Origin: Desulfurococcales archaeon
GTDB lineage: Archaea; Thermoproteota; Thermoprotei_A; Sulfolobales; WAQK01
DNA length: 64,000 nucleotides
Assembly: GCA_027083135.1 (NCBI GenBank)
Contig: JALWQH010000002.1
Coordinates: 1-64,000 of the forward strand
Reading direction: 5' to 3'
Position 1 is the first letter of the stretch. Each line of letters begins with the position of its first letter. A model generated the notes under the pieces. It did no database searches, was not told the DNA's origin, and saw only the letters and a program-made list of their open reading frames with translations. This document shows, in pieces, positions 7,867 through 15,985 of the stretch. A program made the position numbers and the translations under genes.

Positions 7867-9099
7867 TTGGGCACGACTAGAATACCTGCATGGCTGTGTG
7901 CTAAGTGCAAGGGATACAAGCATCTATGCGGGCTTCCAGAATGCCCCCTCCTAGAGAGATTTAGAGCCCAGCTTAGAACATTATCAAGCCTCGGAAATCT
8001 CACCCGCCTCGAAGCATCCACGCCTCCAAGCACAATAGTTTCAGAGAAGCATTATCCAAGGATAGCTGTGCTCTACAATCTGCCTCCAGGAGTGAGGGGA
8101 GATGACGCCAGGATCTATGATGATCCTGAAGGATGGTGGGGGAGGCTGGACGTAAAAGACGTATTGAGGCTTCGAAGCAGCCTTGTTGCATCGCTGATCA
8201 GGGTTGATGCTAGGAGGCCTGATGAACTGTACTCCAGGGAGATAAGCCTCGCCGCTGTTTCCTCCAAGCCTGTTGACAGCGAGGCTGTGCTTGGAAAGCC
8301 TCCAAGACCTAGGCTTAAACTAGACGGCATGGTGACGCCTGTAGGCTTATCGGCTCCTGCTAAGAGCATCAAAGTGTCCGAGAATCCCAGGATACCTAGG
8401 CCACTCGATAAAGCAATATATGATTACGATGCCAAGGCCAGGGAAGCAGTAGTGGAACTCTATAGAGTAGGAGTCAACTACTATACTCTGATAAGGGCTT
8501 TAAGCCTAGGGCTTCTAGGCTCAGGTAAGCGTAGGAGGCTTGTTCCAACACGCTGGGCTATAACTGCTGTTGACTCAATAATCTCATCGTATCTTAGAGG
8601 GAGGCTTGCAGGCAAGCCGTGGATAAACGGTGTGGAGAGCTATCATGCAGAATACCTTGGCAACAGATTCATAATTATATTGTATCCAGGTCCCCTGGCC
8701 TTCGAGTGGGTTGAGGCCTGGCATCCGCTCACCCCCTGGATAAGGGGAGGAAAAGTAGTGGTGATAACTAATAGGGAGAATTGGCGTGGAGCCTTCCAGT
8801 ACATGGATGGAGGCTACATTGCTGCACGCATGGCTGTCCTGGAAGCATTGGCGAGGAGGGGTAGGCAGGCCTCAGCCATAATACTTAGAGAGGTGACGCC
8901 GAAATATTACGCGCCTCTAGGCAACTGGCATATCCGTGAAACTGTTAAGCATGCTATGGAGAAGAAGCCGTTGAAGCATGAGGGGATCGCAGAGGCCCTA
9001 GATCACGCTTCAAAGATGCTTGAAGCCGATCTAAACAGCACGTTGAATGAGCTTAAGCATAGGCTGGAAGGCCAGAGAAAAATAGTTGACTGGTTCTAG
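7867..9099 (+). CDS. nreA: Nre family DNA repair protein with PCNA-binding tail
   Basis: 410 residues. A probable N-terminal metal site has Cys 11, 14, 21 and 26 (CAKC and LCGLPEC). The body matches the archaeal Nre_N/Nre_C (formerly DUF650/DUF651) arrangement. The last eight residues, QRKIVDWF, are a clear PIP box (Q, I, W, F in the right places) for docking on the sliding clamp. The family takes part in DNA-damage tolerance in haloarchaea; the biochemical activity is not settled here. The TTG start at 7867 follows GAGG; an ATG at 7858 is out of frame and stops at once. The end overlaps the convergent gene by four bases. Confidence 0.8.
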   Translation: MGTTRIPAWLCAKCKGYKHLCGLPECPLLERFRAQLRTLSSLGNLTRLEASTPPSTIVSEKHYPRIAVLYNLPPGVRGDDARIYDDPEGWWGRLDVKDVLRLRSSLVASLIRVDARRPDELYSREISLAAVSSKPVDSEAVLGKPPRPRLKLDGMVTPVGLSAPAKSIKVSENPRIPRPLDKAIYDYDAKAREAVVELYRVGVNYYTLIRALSLGLLGSGKRRRLVPTRWAITAVDSIISSYLRGRLAGKPWINGVESYHAEYLGNRFIIILYPGPLAFEWVEAWHPLTPWIRGGKVVVITNRENWRGAFQYMDGGYIAARMAVLEALARRGRQASAIILREVTPKYYAPLGNWHIRETVKHAMEKKPLKHEGIAEALDHASKMLEADLNSTLNELKHRLEGQRKIVDWF

Positions 9100-9368
9100 G
9101 AGGAGGTTTTAAGGAGCCTGACAACAGGTTCTTCCCCCATCATCAGCAGCTCCCCCTCACCACTTATACTTGAGCCTACACCTATGTCTACGCCTCCCTC
9201 CATGCTCTTAGGGGCTACAAGGTAGAAGTAGCCCTCATGCAGCGTCTTCCCATCATCCTTGAGGGAGCCGTCTAGCAGGATGCTGTACTCATCCCTCCCC
9301 AGCTGTACTGGAGGCTCCTCATAGCCTACTATAAATCCCTCGAACTCCACCCTCCTAGTATTTCCCAT
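9096..9368 (-). CDS. Small protein of unknown function
   Basis: 90 residues, no Cys, no membrane segment, predicted mostly beta: alternating hydrophobic strands such as RVEFEGFIVGY, YSILLDGSLKDD, HEGYFYLVAP and GEGELLMMGEEPVVRLL. This spacing resembles a small OB-like barrel, but no family is recognised. The ATG is at 9368. It converges on the Nre gene with a four-base overlap of stop codons. Confidence 0.5.
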   Translation of the reverse strand: MGNTRRVEFEGFIVGYEEPPVQLGRDEYSILLDGSLKDDGKTLHEGYFYLVAPKSMEGGVDIGVGSSISGEGELLMMGEEPVVRLLKTSS

Positions 9369-9440
9369 AAGGCTCGCCTAAACCATACTGCCTAGCCGCA
9401 AATTATCAAGGTATCCCATCCACGATGCTTAAACGATAAC

Positions 9441-9472
9441 TATTATTCCGGTAGTATAGAGTATTATTCCGG
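9441..9472 (+). repeat. Direct repeat TATTATTCCGG x2 upstream of 9473
   Basis: The 11-mer TATTATTCCGG occurs at 9441-9451 and 9462-9472, 21 bp apart, close to two helical turns. The second copy abuts the GTG start of the next gene. Such phasing suits a regulator binding one DNA face, but could be chance. Confidence 0.4.
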
Positions 9473-10165
9473 GTGATACTGGTGCCTGAACTCAGCACAG
9501 GTCTAGTCATAGCTGGAGCATACGCTGATAAGCTTAGGAGAACATTGTTTGCACAGCTCAGAGACCAGATGAAGCAAGGCTTGATCTCAGGGCAGGAGAT
9601 AGCCCGAGCCGCAGCAGAGATTAATAGAATGCTATACGAGATAATTGTCAATGACTTAAAGGTGGATAAAGGAGACGTTGTGAGGATAAGGATATCCTAC
9701 GATATCTCCGGTGGAAGCGTTAAGTGGATTACCGATACGCTTAGAATAGAGGTTTTCCGCAGAGTGCCTGACGAGGAGGTTATTGAGGCTGTTAGGAAGA
9801 GGATAAGCGGCCTGAAGACAAGCGTAGAGGTGGAGGCTCCCCGAATAAAGGGTGTTAGAAGCGCCGCGTTTCTCGGAAGCACTATAGATGACGCCTACCT
9901 GTTCCTCCTCAAAGATCAGAGGGATGAGAATATAGGCTTAGCATTAGTGAAGGAGGTGAATGGAGCCTCAGACGTGGATGCAATAATCATACCCGGGGGA
10001 GAGGAGAAACCCGTCAGAATTAATGTGAAGATAAGTAAACCTAGAGGAGAGCTGAAAGAAGAGCCTGAAAGACTAATAGAGGCTCTAGGAGCAGGGAAGG
10101 CCACGCCTATCAGCGAAGATGATGCCAGGCGCCTAATCCAGGAGAACATGAAGAAACTAATATGA
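9473..10165 (+). CDS. DUF2258-like crenarchaeal protein
   Basis: 230 residues. The N-terminus ELSTGLVIAGAYADKLRR followed by LFAQLRDQ is what I associate with DUF2258, a family largely limited to Crenarchaeota and of unknown role. It has an N-terminal helical/beta part, a central strand-rich segment, and a charged C-terminal helix with an SEDDARRLIQENMKKLI end. No catalytic residues or membrane segments are evident. Start is GTG 9473, or GTG 9482 three codons on. It is followed by a 63-residue gene and Sua5, possibly co-transcribed. Confidence 0.6.
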   Translation: MILVPELSTGLVIAGAYADKLRRTLFAQLRDQMKQGLISGQEIARAAAEINRMLYEIIVNDLKVDKGDVVRIRISYDISGGSVKWITDTLRIEVFRRVPDEEVIEAVRKRISGLKTSVEVEAPRIKGVRSAAFLGSTIDDAYLFLLKDQRDENIGLALVKEVNGASDVDAIIIPGGEEKPVRINVKISKPRGELKEEPERLIEALGAGKATPISEDDARRLIQENMKKLI

Positions 10166-10235
10166 TGCCTCTGAAGGCCAGCATAGTTATAAGCAGCAAT
10201 TCCAACATTATATTATAAGGAGGATATGCGGGAAT

Positions 10236-10427
10236 ATGGGGGAGAGAAGCAGGCCTCTTGAACCCTCTTCTCTACCTAAGCAAAACATAGTTGACATATA
10301 TGAGACATCTGAAGGCTATATAGTAGTGACAGATAAGGGTAGAGAACTAGTGGTAGAAAAGAGCGTGGGGAAGAGAATCTACTGGGTTATAAAGGAGAGG
10401 AATAGGCGGAAGGCCTTCGGCCTCTAA
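10236..10427 (+). CDS. Small basic protein of unknown function
   Basis: 63 residues. After a Pro/Ser-rich start, the segment IVDIYETSEGYIVVTDKGRELVVEKSVGKRIYWVIKE reads as three or four beta strands, then a basic tail RNRRKAFGL. It may be a small nucleic-acid-associated barrel, but this is only composition. ATG at 10236 is preceded by an AGGAGG ribosome site (10219-10224 area). It lies 70 bp after the DUF2258-like gene and 28 bp before Sua5. Confidence 0.55.
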   Translation: MGERSRPLEPSSLPKQNIVDIYETSEGYIVVTDKGRELVVEKSVGKRIYWVIKERNRRKAFGL

Positions 10428-10455
10428 GGAGGCTTAGAGCTTAGAGGTGGGCGGA

Positions 10456-11097
10456 ATGACTCCACGCGTATTGAAAATTAATCCTAGAGAACCATCGGAG
10501 AATGCTATTGAAGAAGCCGTAAAGATCTTGGAGGAAGGTGGAATAATAGTGTATCCAACGGACACGGTGTATGGTCTTGGAGCCGACCCCTACAATGCTG
10601 AAGCCGTTGAGCGGATACATATTGTTAAGAGACGGGAAGGAAAGCCTCTCCCACTTCTCCTCAGCAAGCCTGAAATAGCCGGATACTATGGGGAGATAGG
10701 TAAGAAGGCTAGGCGCCTAATAACAGAATTCTGGCCTGGGCAGCTTACAATAATAGTGGCCTTAAAGGCAGAGCTACCCCGAAACGTTACAATGGGTACT
10801 GGGAAAATAGCCTTAAGGGTGCCGGACTGCGTTGTGGCAAGAGTGCTGGCAGAGAAGCTGAGGGGAGCAATTATAGGTACAAGCGCCAATATAAGCGGAG
10901 CTCCTTCACCCAGGACTGCTGAAGAAGCAGTAGCCCAGCTTGACGGCAAGGTAGACTTAGTGCTAGATGGAGGGATCACCAGGTATAAGATTTCCTCAAC
11001 TATCATAGACCTTACAGTAGAGCCTCCTAGAATAATCAGGAGGGGCCCCATAGCTCCAGCCGAAATAGAATCCATCATAGGAGCCGTAAGAATCTGA
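10456..11097 (+). CDS. sua5: L-threonylcarbamoyladenylate synthase
   Basis: 213 residues of the Sua5/YrdC/TsaC family. It makes threonylcarbamoyl-AMP from threonine, bicarbonate and ATP for t6A37 modification of ANN-decoding tRNAs. Visible signatures are YPTDTVYGLGADP, KRREGKPLPLLLS, the ALRVPDC segment and GTSANISGAPSPRTAEE. It has the YrdC domain only, without the C-terminal Sua5 domain, so it could be named tsaC. ATG 10456 is chosen because AGAGGTGG lies five bases ahead; a GTG at 10447 is inside that site. Confidence 0.85.
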   Translation: MTPRVLKINPREPSENAIEEAVKILEEGGIIVYPTDTVYGLGADPYNAEAVERIHIVKRREGKPLPLLLSKPEIAGYYGEIGKKARRLITEFWPGQLTIIVALKAELPRNVTMGTGKIALRVPDCVVARVLAEKLRGAIIGTSANISGAPSPRTAEEAVAQLDGKVDLVLDGGITRYKISSTIIDLTVEPPRIIRRGPIAPAEIESIIGAVRI

Positions 11098-11150
11098 GAG
11101 GCAGTATTTTGAAGCATTATGCTTCGAGGCTGCCCTAAGGCTTCGCCAGC

Positions 11151-11690
11151 TCATTCAACACCTCTGGCTTTAAGGGATTCTTCCAGCACATCCATGCGAT
11201 CCAGCACGCAGGTCAGGAAGGCGACGAGTAGGGGTATGGCGCTTCTAGGCCCCCTTACCTCATGGCCCCTAGACCTCATAGCCTCGTTTATCAGGGAAAC
11301 CTCAGCGGAGAGGACGTTAATGAATACTAGGGGCTGTGTAAGGATATTTCGTCCTAGAAGCATCTCAGCTTCAGATGCGCTTGTTGTAAGGGCTATGTAG
11401 GCTAATAGTAGAGCTGAGGATATAGTGTAGGCCAGTCTTTCAGAGGCAGCACCGTATTCCGTGCCAGCCATGTAGTCAACGAGCAGTATTATTCCAGCCA
11501 TCACGCTGAAACCCGCTGCTAGTAGAAGCCCTATTCTCCCATGCCCCGAGAATGCTAAGAGGATCAGGGAGGCAATACTGGTTGAAGCTAGGGTCAAGTA
11601 GTATAGCATGCCATGCATTATTAGGGGAGATACGAGCAGTATGCCAAGCCATACAAGCTTAACACAGAGCTTGAGCGGGCATCTAGCCAT
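11151..11690 (-). CDS. ecfT: ECF transporter transmembrane (T) component
   Basis: 179 residues with four or five membrane segments. The two short coupling motifs of EcfT are present as EAMRSRG (about 138-144) and ESLKARG (about 171-177), on the cytoplasmic helices that contact the ATPase. It is shorter than typical EcfT (about 250), as in some archaea. It overlaps the ATPase gene by eight bases and is the third gene of a QueT-EcfA-EcfT operon. Together they would form a complete energy-coupling factor importer. Confidence 0.75.
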   Translation of the reverse strand: MARCPLKLCVKLVWLGILLVSPLIMHGMLYYLTLASTSIASLILLAFSGHGRIGLLLAAGFSVMAGIILLVDYMAGTEYGAASERLAYTISSALLLAYIALTTSASEAEMLLGRNILTQPLVFINVLSAEVSLINEAMRSRGHEVRGPRSAIPLLVAFLTCVLDRMDVLEESLKARGVE

Positions 11691-12384
11691 ACCACCACTC
11701 CCTCGGAATTATATTAGCTTTCACCAGGAGATCATCTGAAATACTTCCGGGATCCCTGCTTAACGCTACCCCTTGATGCAGAACAACATAGGCGTCAGGC
11801 CTCAGCTTAGAGGCTATGAGGATGTTATGGGTTGCTACAACTATTGTTTTACCCCTCCTCCTCTCATCCCATAGGAGTTCTAGTAGCCGGAGCGTCGAGG
11901 AATAATCCAGGCCTGAGAAAGGCTCGTCTAGCAGCAATACAGGCTGATCAGCCACCAGCACGCTGGCCAAGCTTACCCTCTTAGCCTCCCCTCCGCTAAG
12001 CTTGAATGGAGACTTGTCTAAAAGGCCTCTTATTCCAAGCACGTCTATTATTTCCCACCTCCCCTTCACGCCAGTATTCTCAAGTATGAATTTTACCTCA
12101 CGTTCAACGGTCTCCTCGAAGAACCCGTAGTACGGGTTCTGCCAGGAATACCCTATGAGGCGTGCCAACTCACGTCTACTATACCTTGAAAGATCCTTTC
12201 CTTCAAGCCTCACTGATCCTCGGAGAGGTTTAAGGAGGCCTGCAGCAACCCTGAGCAGCGTTGTCTTCCCTGAACCGTTTGCTCCAAGCACTACATGCAG
12301 CCCTTCATCAAAGCTTACTGAGACTCCGCTTAACACAGGGTTACCGCCGAATCCTGCATCAACTTCATCCAGCTCCAGCTTCAT
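11683..12384 (-). CDS. ecfA: ECF transporter ATPase
   Basis: 233 residues. All ABC ATPase motifs are intact: Walker A GANGSGKT (34-41), Q-loop GYSWQNPYYGFF, signature LSGGEAKR, Walker B VLLLDEPFSGLD and switch VVATHN. The Q-loop style is of the Ecf/Cbi type. Only one ATPase gene is present in the operon, so it probably acts as a homodimer rather than the EcfA/EcfA' pair of many bacteria. Its ATG overlaps the stop of QueT in ATGA. Confidence 0.88.
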   Translation of the reverse strand: MKLELDEVDAGFGGNPVLSGVSVSFDEGLHVVLGANGSGKTTLLRVAAGLLKPLRGSVRLEGKDLSRYSRRELARLIGYSWQNPYYGFFEETVEREVKFILENTGVKGRWEIIDVLGIRGLLDKSPFKLSGGEAKRVSLASVLVADQPVLLLDEPFSGLDYSSTLRLLELLWDERRRGKTIVVATHNILIASKLRPDAYVVLHQGVALSRDPGSISDDLLVKANIIPREWWYG

Positions 12385-12878
12385 TTGCCAGGCATCCTCC
12401 TATCCAGGGCTTCCAGCAGGAGGTAGCCGCCGATGCCGGCTGTCAGAGATTCGCTTAAAGCTATGTATACCACGGACTCTATAAACGGTACCTCATATAC
12501 CAGGTGGAGTAGAACGAAGCCTATGAAGAACGCTACCGATGCTATTGATGCTAATACAGCCAGCATTCTGCCTACACGTCGCCCCTCAAACCTGAGGCCC
12601 GCCATGTAGGCTAGTATACCTGCAACGAGATTCGTTATGGTGCCTAACACTACGTCGAAGATGCCGTAAGGAGATATGAGTTCAGCTAGAAATCCCCCTA
12701 CAGTTAACCCTATTACAGCATCCCTTCCAAACCGCCTCTTATACGGTAGCGGCATAAGCACCTCGCTCAACCTGAATTGCAGGGGAGTATAGGCGAGGCT
12801 GCCTGTCACGAATGTTAGTGCAACGTAGGCTGCAGCGATTATTGAGGCCCTCATCATCCCTACACTTACCCTTCCCAT
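12381..12878 (-). CDS. queT: QueT-family substrate-binding (S) component
   Basis: 165 residues, five or six membrane helices. The segment YVALTFVTGSLAYTPLQFRLSEVLMPLPY matches the QueT family signature (PF06177). In bacteria QueT imports queuosine precursors; in an archaeon a precursor of archaeosine such as a 7-deazaguanine is the likely cargo. This is inference from family. The ATG at 12878 has GGTGAT five bases upstream. It is the first gene of a dedicated importer operon with its own ATPase and T component. Confidence 0.8.
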   Translation of the reverse strand: MGRVSVGMMRASIIAAAYVALTFVTGSLAYTPLQFRLSEVLMPLPYKRRFGRDAVIGLTVGGFLAELISPYGIFDVVLGTITNLVAGILAYMAGLRFEGRRVGRMLAVLASIASVAFFIGFVLLHLVYEVPFIESVVYIALSESLTAGIGGYLLLEALDRRMPGK

Positions 12879-12933
12879 AATGGATCACCGTGGCGGCATG
12901 AAGGATAAGGCATGTGTAAACCATTAAAATAGG

Positions 12934-12942
12934 TTTTTATTA
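12934..12942 (+). promoter_or_regulatory. TATA box of the acyl-CoA dehydrogenase operon
   Basis: TTTTTATTA at this place predicts transcription from about 12965. The leader of roughly 20 bases contains GAGGTG before the TTG start at 12987. It would drive the acyl-CoA dehydrogenase and probably the Etf/Fix genes. Confidence 0.5.
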
Positions 12943-12986
12943 CGCAGCCTAGAGGTATTCCATGATGCCATGAGAGGTGCATAGCA

Positions 12987-14216
12987 TTGGACTTCCAGTT
13001 CTCGGAGGATGAGATAAGATTCAGGGATAGTGTAAGGGAATTCGCTGAGAGATACATTGCTCCCCGCTGGGTCGAGATAGATGAGAAGGGGAAAATACCA
13101 TTAGACTTGATTAAAAGGATGGGCGACCAAGGCCTATTCGCCATCCCCATACCCGAGGAGTATGGGGGTATGGGAGGCACCATGCTGATGGCCGCCATAG
13201 CTGTTGAAGAGATAGCATATCATGATCCAGCCGTAGCTACAGCAGTATACGTGCTCCTAAACAATGGGTGGCCCTTCGCCCTATACCTCCATGGAAGCGA
13301 GGATGCTAAGAACGAAGTCCTGCCGAAAGTCGCTTCAGGCGACGCGTTCTTCGGAATAGCTTCAACAGAGCCTCAGGGAGGCTCAGATGTAGCCGGTATA
13401 AGGACAGTTGCCAGGAAGAAGGGGGATAAGTGGTTGATCAGCGGGGAGAAGAGCTTCATAAGCGGTGTAAGGGAGCTTATGGAGCTTCCTGTAGGCGGAG
13501 GCTTCTTCCTAGTAGCTAAGACGGAGAAGGCGGAATGGGGTCACAGGAACATAACAGACTTCGTGGTTCTTCCAAAATGGAACGGCAAGCTTAAGGAAGG
13601 ATTCAATCCAACCATATATGATGAGATAGGGCGCCATGGCATAAGTACAGGGGGATTCACTCTTGAAGAGTTCGAGGTAGACGACAAGTTCAGGATAGGT
13701 GAGGAGAACAAGGGATTCTACTATGTGCTCGAAGGCTTCAACATCGCTAGAACCCTAGTAGCTGCAGCCACTATTGGTAGTGCTAGATGGGCTCTCGACA
13801 AGGCTGTGGAGTGGCTCAGGGAGAGGAGGCTCTTCCAGGGCAGGCCCCTCGCATCCTTCCAGGGAATAAGCTTCAAGTTCGCCGAACTCTACGCTGAGCT
13901 TGAGGCTGCGAAGTATTTTGTCTATAAGGCTGCCTGGATGATAGACAAAGTATACATTGAGAAGGATCCAACATATAAGCCCAAAGACCTCAATGTACCC
14001 GTATCTCTCGCGAAGCTTAAGGGGCCTGAAACAGCTACAAGGATATATGAAGAGGTTCTTAAATGGCATGGAGCACTAGGCTATACTAAGGAGTGCAACC
14101 TTTACAGAGGGTGGCTGGGCACGTTCTCCTATACTATTGGCGCTGAGGGAGCCCAGAATATCATGCGGTACATTATTGCCAGGGACGTAATTGGAAGCGA
14201 GTATGTTAGAGGATGA
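12987..14216 (+). CDS. Acyl-CoA dehydrogenase
   Basis: 409 residues, a full-length FAD enzyme that would introduce the alpha-beta double bond in acyl-CoA. Visible are the N-terminal helical domain, the FAD-contacting beta domain (ASTEPQGGSDVAG, WLISGEKSFISG) and the C-terminal helical domain with WHGALGYTKE. The C-terminal segment IGAEGAQNIMRYIIAR replaces the usual YEGT with a GAEGA form but keeps the Glu. The TTG start follows GAGGTG. Electrons would pass to the EtfBA/FixCX set directly downstream. Confidence 0.88.
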   Translation: MDFQFSEDEIRFRDSVREFAERYIAPRWVEIDEKGKIPLDLIKRMGDQGLFAIPIPEEYGGMGGTMLMAAIAVEEIAYHDPAVATAVYVLLNNGWPFALYLHGSEDAKNEVLPKVASGDAFFGIASTEPQGGSDVAGIRTVARKKGDKWLISGEKSFISGVRELMELPVGGGFFLVAKTEKAEWGHRNITDFVVLPKWNGKLKEGFNPTIYDEIGRHGISTGGFTLEEFEVDDKFRIGEENKGFYYVLEGFNIARTLVAAATIGSARWALDKAVEWLRERRLFQGRPLASFQGISFKFAELYAELEAAKYFVYKAAWMIDKVYIEKDPTYKPKDLNVPVSLAKLKGPETATRIYEEVLKWHGALGYTKECNLYRGWLGTFSYTIGAEGAQNIMRYIIARDVIGSEYVRG

Positions 14217-14289
14217 TCCCCCTAGTCTAGGCAAGCTTAACGCCTCTTATTTTTATATAACCTCTCAGCACCATTATGGGGGAGCAGGT

Positions 14290-15063
14290 TTGAGGATCCT
14301 AGTGGCAGCGAAGCTAAGCCTTGATGCTGGGCAGCTTAAATTCGACTCCTCAGGACATCCACTGATAGATGCCTGTCCAAGGAGAATGGGGGACGCTGAT
14401 AAATGCGCAGTGGAGGAGGCGGTGAGGGCGAAGGAGAAGCTGGGGGCAGAGACAGTAGTTGTAACTATAGGTGGAAGCGCAGAGCATGCGAGGATAATAA
14501 GAGATGCTTACGCCATGGGCATAGACAAGGGATACATTGTGAGAATAAATGAGCCTGAGACGCTAAGCCTGCCAACAGTTGCCAGGATTATTGCTGAGAT
14601 ATATAGGAGGACAGGGCCCTACGACCTAGTGTTTCTAGGCGTAGGATCCAATGATACCCACTCATCCATGCTGGCACCCATGCTATCATCCATGCTAGAC
14701 ATCCCCCTCCTGCCAAGCATAGACAAGCTAGATGTGAAGAATGATGGCGTGGAGGGAATAGCAACTATGGAGGACGGCTCCTACACGTTTAGGGCAAGGT
14801 TCCCAGCAGTAATATCCATAACCTCGGAGGCAAATGAGCCTAGAATACCCACTCTTAGAGCCATACTTAAGTCGAAGAGAATACCGATACAAGAGGTCAG
14901 CCCAGAAGATCTCGGCGTGAATGTTGAGAGAATAAGGCTGGAAAATGTTGAGAGGTTCATCTTACCTAGGAGAAGAATACTAATGGAGGCGGGGGATCAG
15001 TCGCAGATAGAGGAGGCTGTGGGCAAGCTTCTAGAGGCCCTTAGATCTGAGGGTGTAATATAG
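14290..15063 (+). CDS. etfB: Electron transfer flavoprotein beta subunit
   Basis: 257 residues from a TTG start preceded by GGGGGAGCAGG. The longer frame back to 14191 would overlap the acyl-CoA dehydrogenase and lacks family similarity. The start RILVAAKLSLDAGQL, the segment GAETVVVTIGG, and LVFLGVGSNDTHSSMLAPMLSSML are the ETF-beta/FixA pattern, where a second cofactor (AMP or FAD) is held. Forms a heterodimer with EtfA downstream, ten bases away. In Etf sets with FixC and FixX, EtfB can hold the bifurcating FAD. Confidence 0.85.
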   Translation: MRILVAAKLSLDAGQLKFDSSGHPLIDACPRRMGDADKCAVEEAVRAKEKLGAETVVVTIGGSAEHARIIRDAYAMGIDKGYIVRINEPETLSLPTVARIIAEIYRRTGPYDLVFLGVGSNDTHSSMLAPMLSSMLDIPLLPSIDKLDVKNDGVEGIATMEDGSYTFRARFPAVISITSEANEPRIPTLRAILKSKRIPIQEVSPEDLGVNVERIRLENVERFILPRRRILMEAGDQSQIEEAVGKLLEALRSEGVI

Positions 15064-15073
15064 GTGGTGAGCG

Positions 15074-15982
15074 ATGCGCATCCTGGTTTACGCTGATAAT
15101 GCCTCCTGGCTTAAGCAGCTTAGAGGCCTTGCAGACAAGCTGGAAGCAGAGGCCTGTGCACTAGTCTTCGACGGAAACCTGGTTGAGGAGGCTTCAAGAC
15201 TGTTCAGCAGAGTATATTACTCAAGCCTCCAAGCCTTCAACCCGCTTCAAGCTGCACACGTAGCGGCTAAGGCGCTGGAGAAATGCAATCCAGACATCAT
15301 GGCGGCTCCATGCACCAATAAGGGGAGAATCGTAGCAGGATTATTCTCAGCTCTGAGCGGAGGACTACCTGTAAGCGATGTCATCAGCGTGGAGGCTGAG
15401 GGGGAGGAGCTGAGAGTAAAGCGCCTTGTTTTCGGTGGAACCGCGTCAGCCAGCCTCAGAGTGAATGTGCCTGCAGTGCTATGTGTATCCCCTGGAGCCA
15501 TGCCTGAAGCAACGTATAGGGGTTCCATAGGAGTAGTGGAGGAGCTTAGGGCTGAGAGTGCTGGGGGAATAGAGGTAGAATTTAAGGCTAGGGAGGCCGT
15601 AGGAGTAGAGCCTGACAAAGCCGATGTAGTTGTTGTGGCTGGGAGAGGCGTGAAAAGAAGAGAGGATCTATCAATGATAAGGGAGCTTGCAGAGCTTCTG
15701 GGAGGAGCCTGGAGTGTGACGAGGCCTCTAGCAGCAGATTATGGGTGGAGTGACACGTGGATAGGGATATCAGGATTATCAATAGCGCCGCGGTTATACA
15801 TAGGCGTAGGGGTTTCAGGCCAGCCTCACCACATGATGGGTGTAAGAGGGGCAAAGATCATAGTGGCGGTAAACAAGGATCCAAATGCCCCCATATTCAA
15901 TGAAGCTGACTATGGAATTATAGGCGACCTATACAAGGTTCTGCCCGTGCTTATAAGGAGGCTTAAGGAGAGGGGAGCCTAG
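15074..15982 (+). CDS. etfA: Electron transfer flavoprotein alpha subunit
   Basis: 302 residues, FixB/EtfA family. An N-terminal Rossmann-like half is followed by a C-terminal FAD-binding half with VVVAGRGVKRREDL, ELAELLGGAWSVTRPLAADYGW, RLYIGVGVSGQPHHMMGVRGAK and IVAVNKDPNAPIFNEADYGIIGDL, all typical. It carries the electron-transferring FAD of the ETF heterodimer in the cytoplasm. ATG 15074 has GGTGG upstream. FixC starts three bases after its stop. Confidence 0.88.
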   Translation: MRILVYADNASWLKQLRGLADKLEAEACALVFDGNLVEEASRLFSRVYYSSLQAFNPLQAAHVAAKALEKCNPDIMAAPCTNKGRIVAGLFSALSGGLPVSDVISVEAEGEELRVKRLVFGGTASASLRVNVPAVLCVSPGAMPEATYRGSIGVVEELRAESAGGIEVEFKAREAVGVEPDKADVVVVAGRGVKRREDLSMIRELAELLGGAWSVTRPLAADYGWSDTWIGISGLSIAPRLYIGVGVSGQPHHMMGVRGAKIIVAVNKDPNAPIFNEADYGIIGDLYKVLPVLIRRLKERGA

Positions 15983-15985
15983 ATC

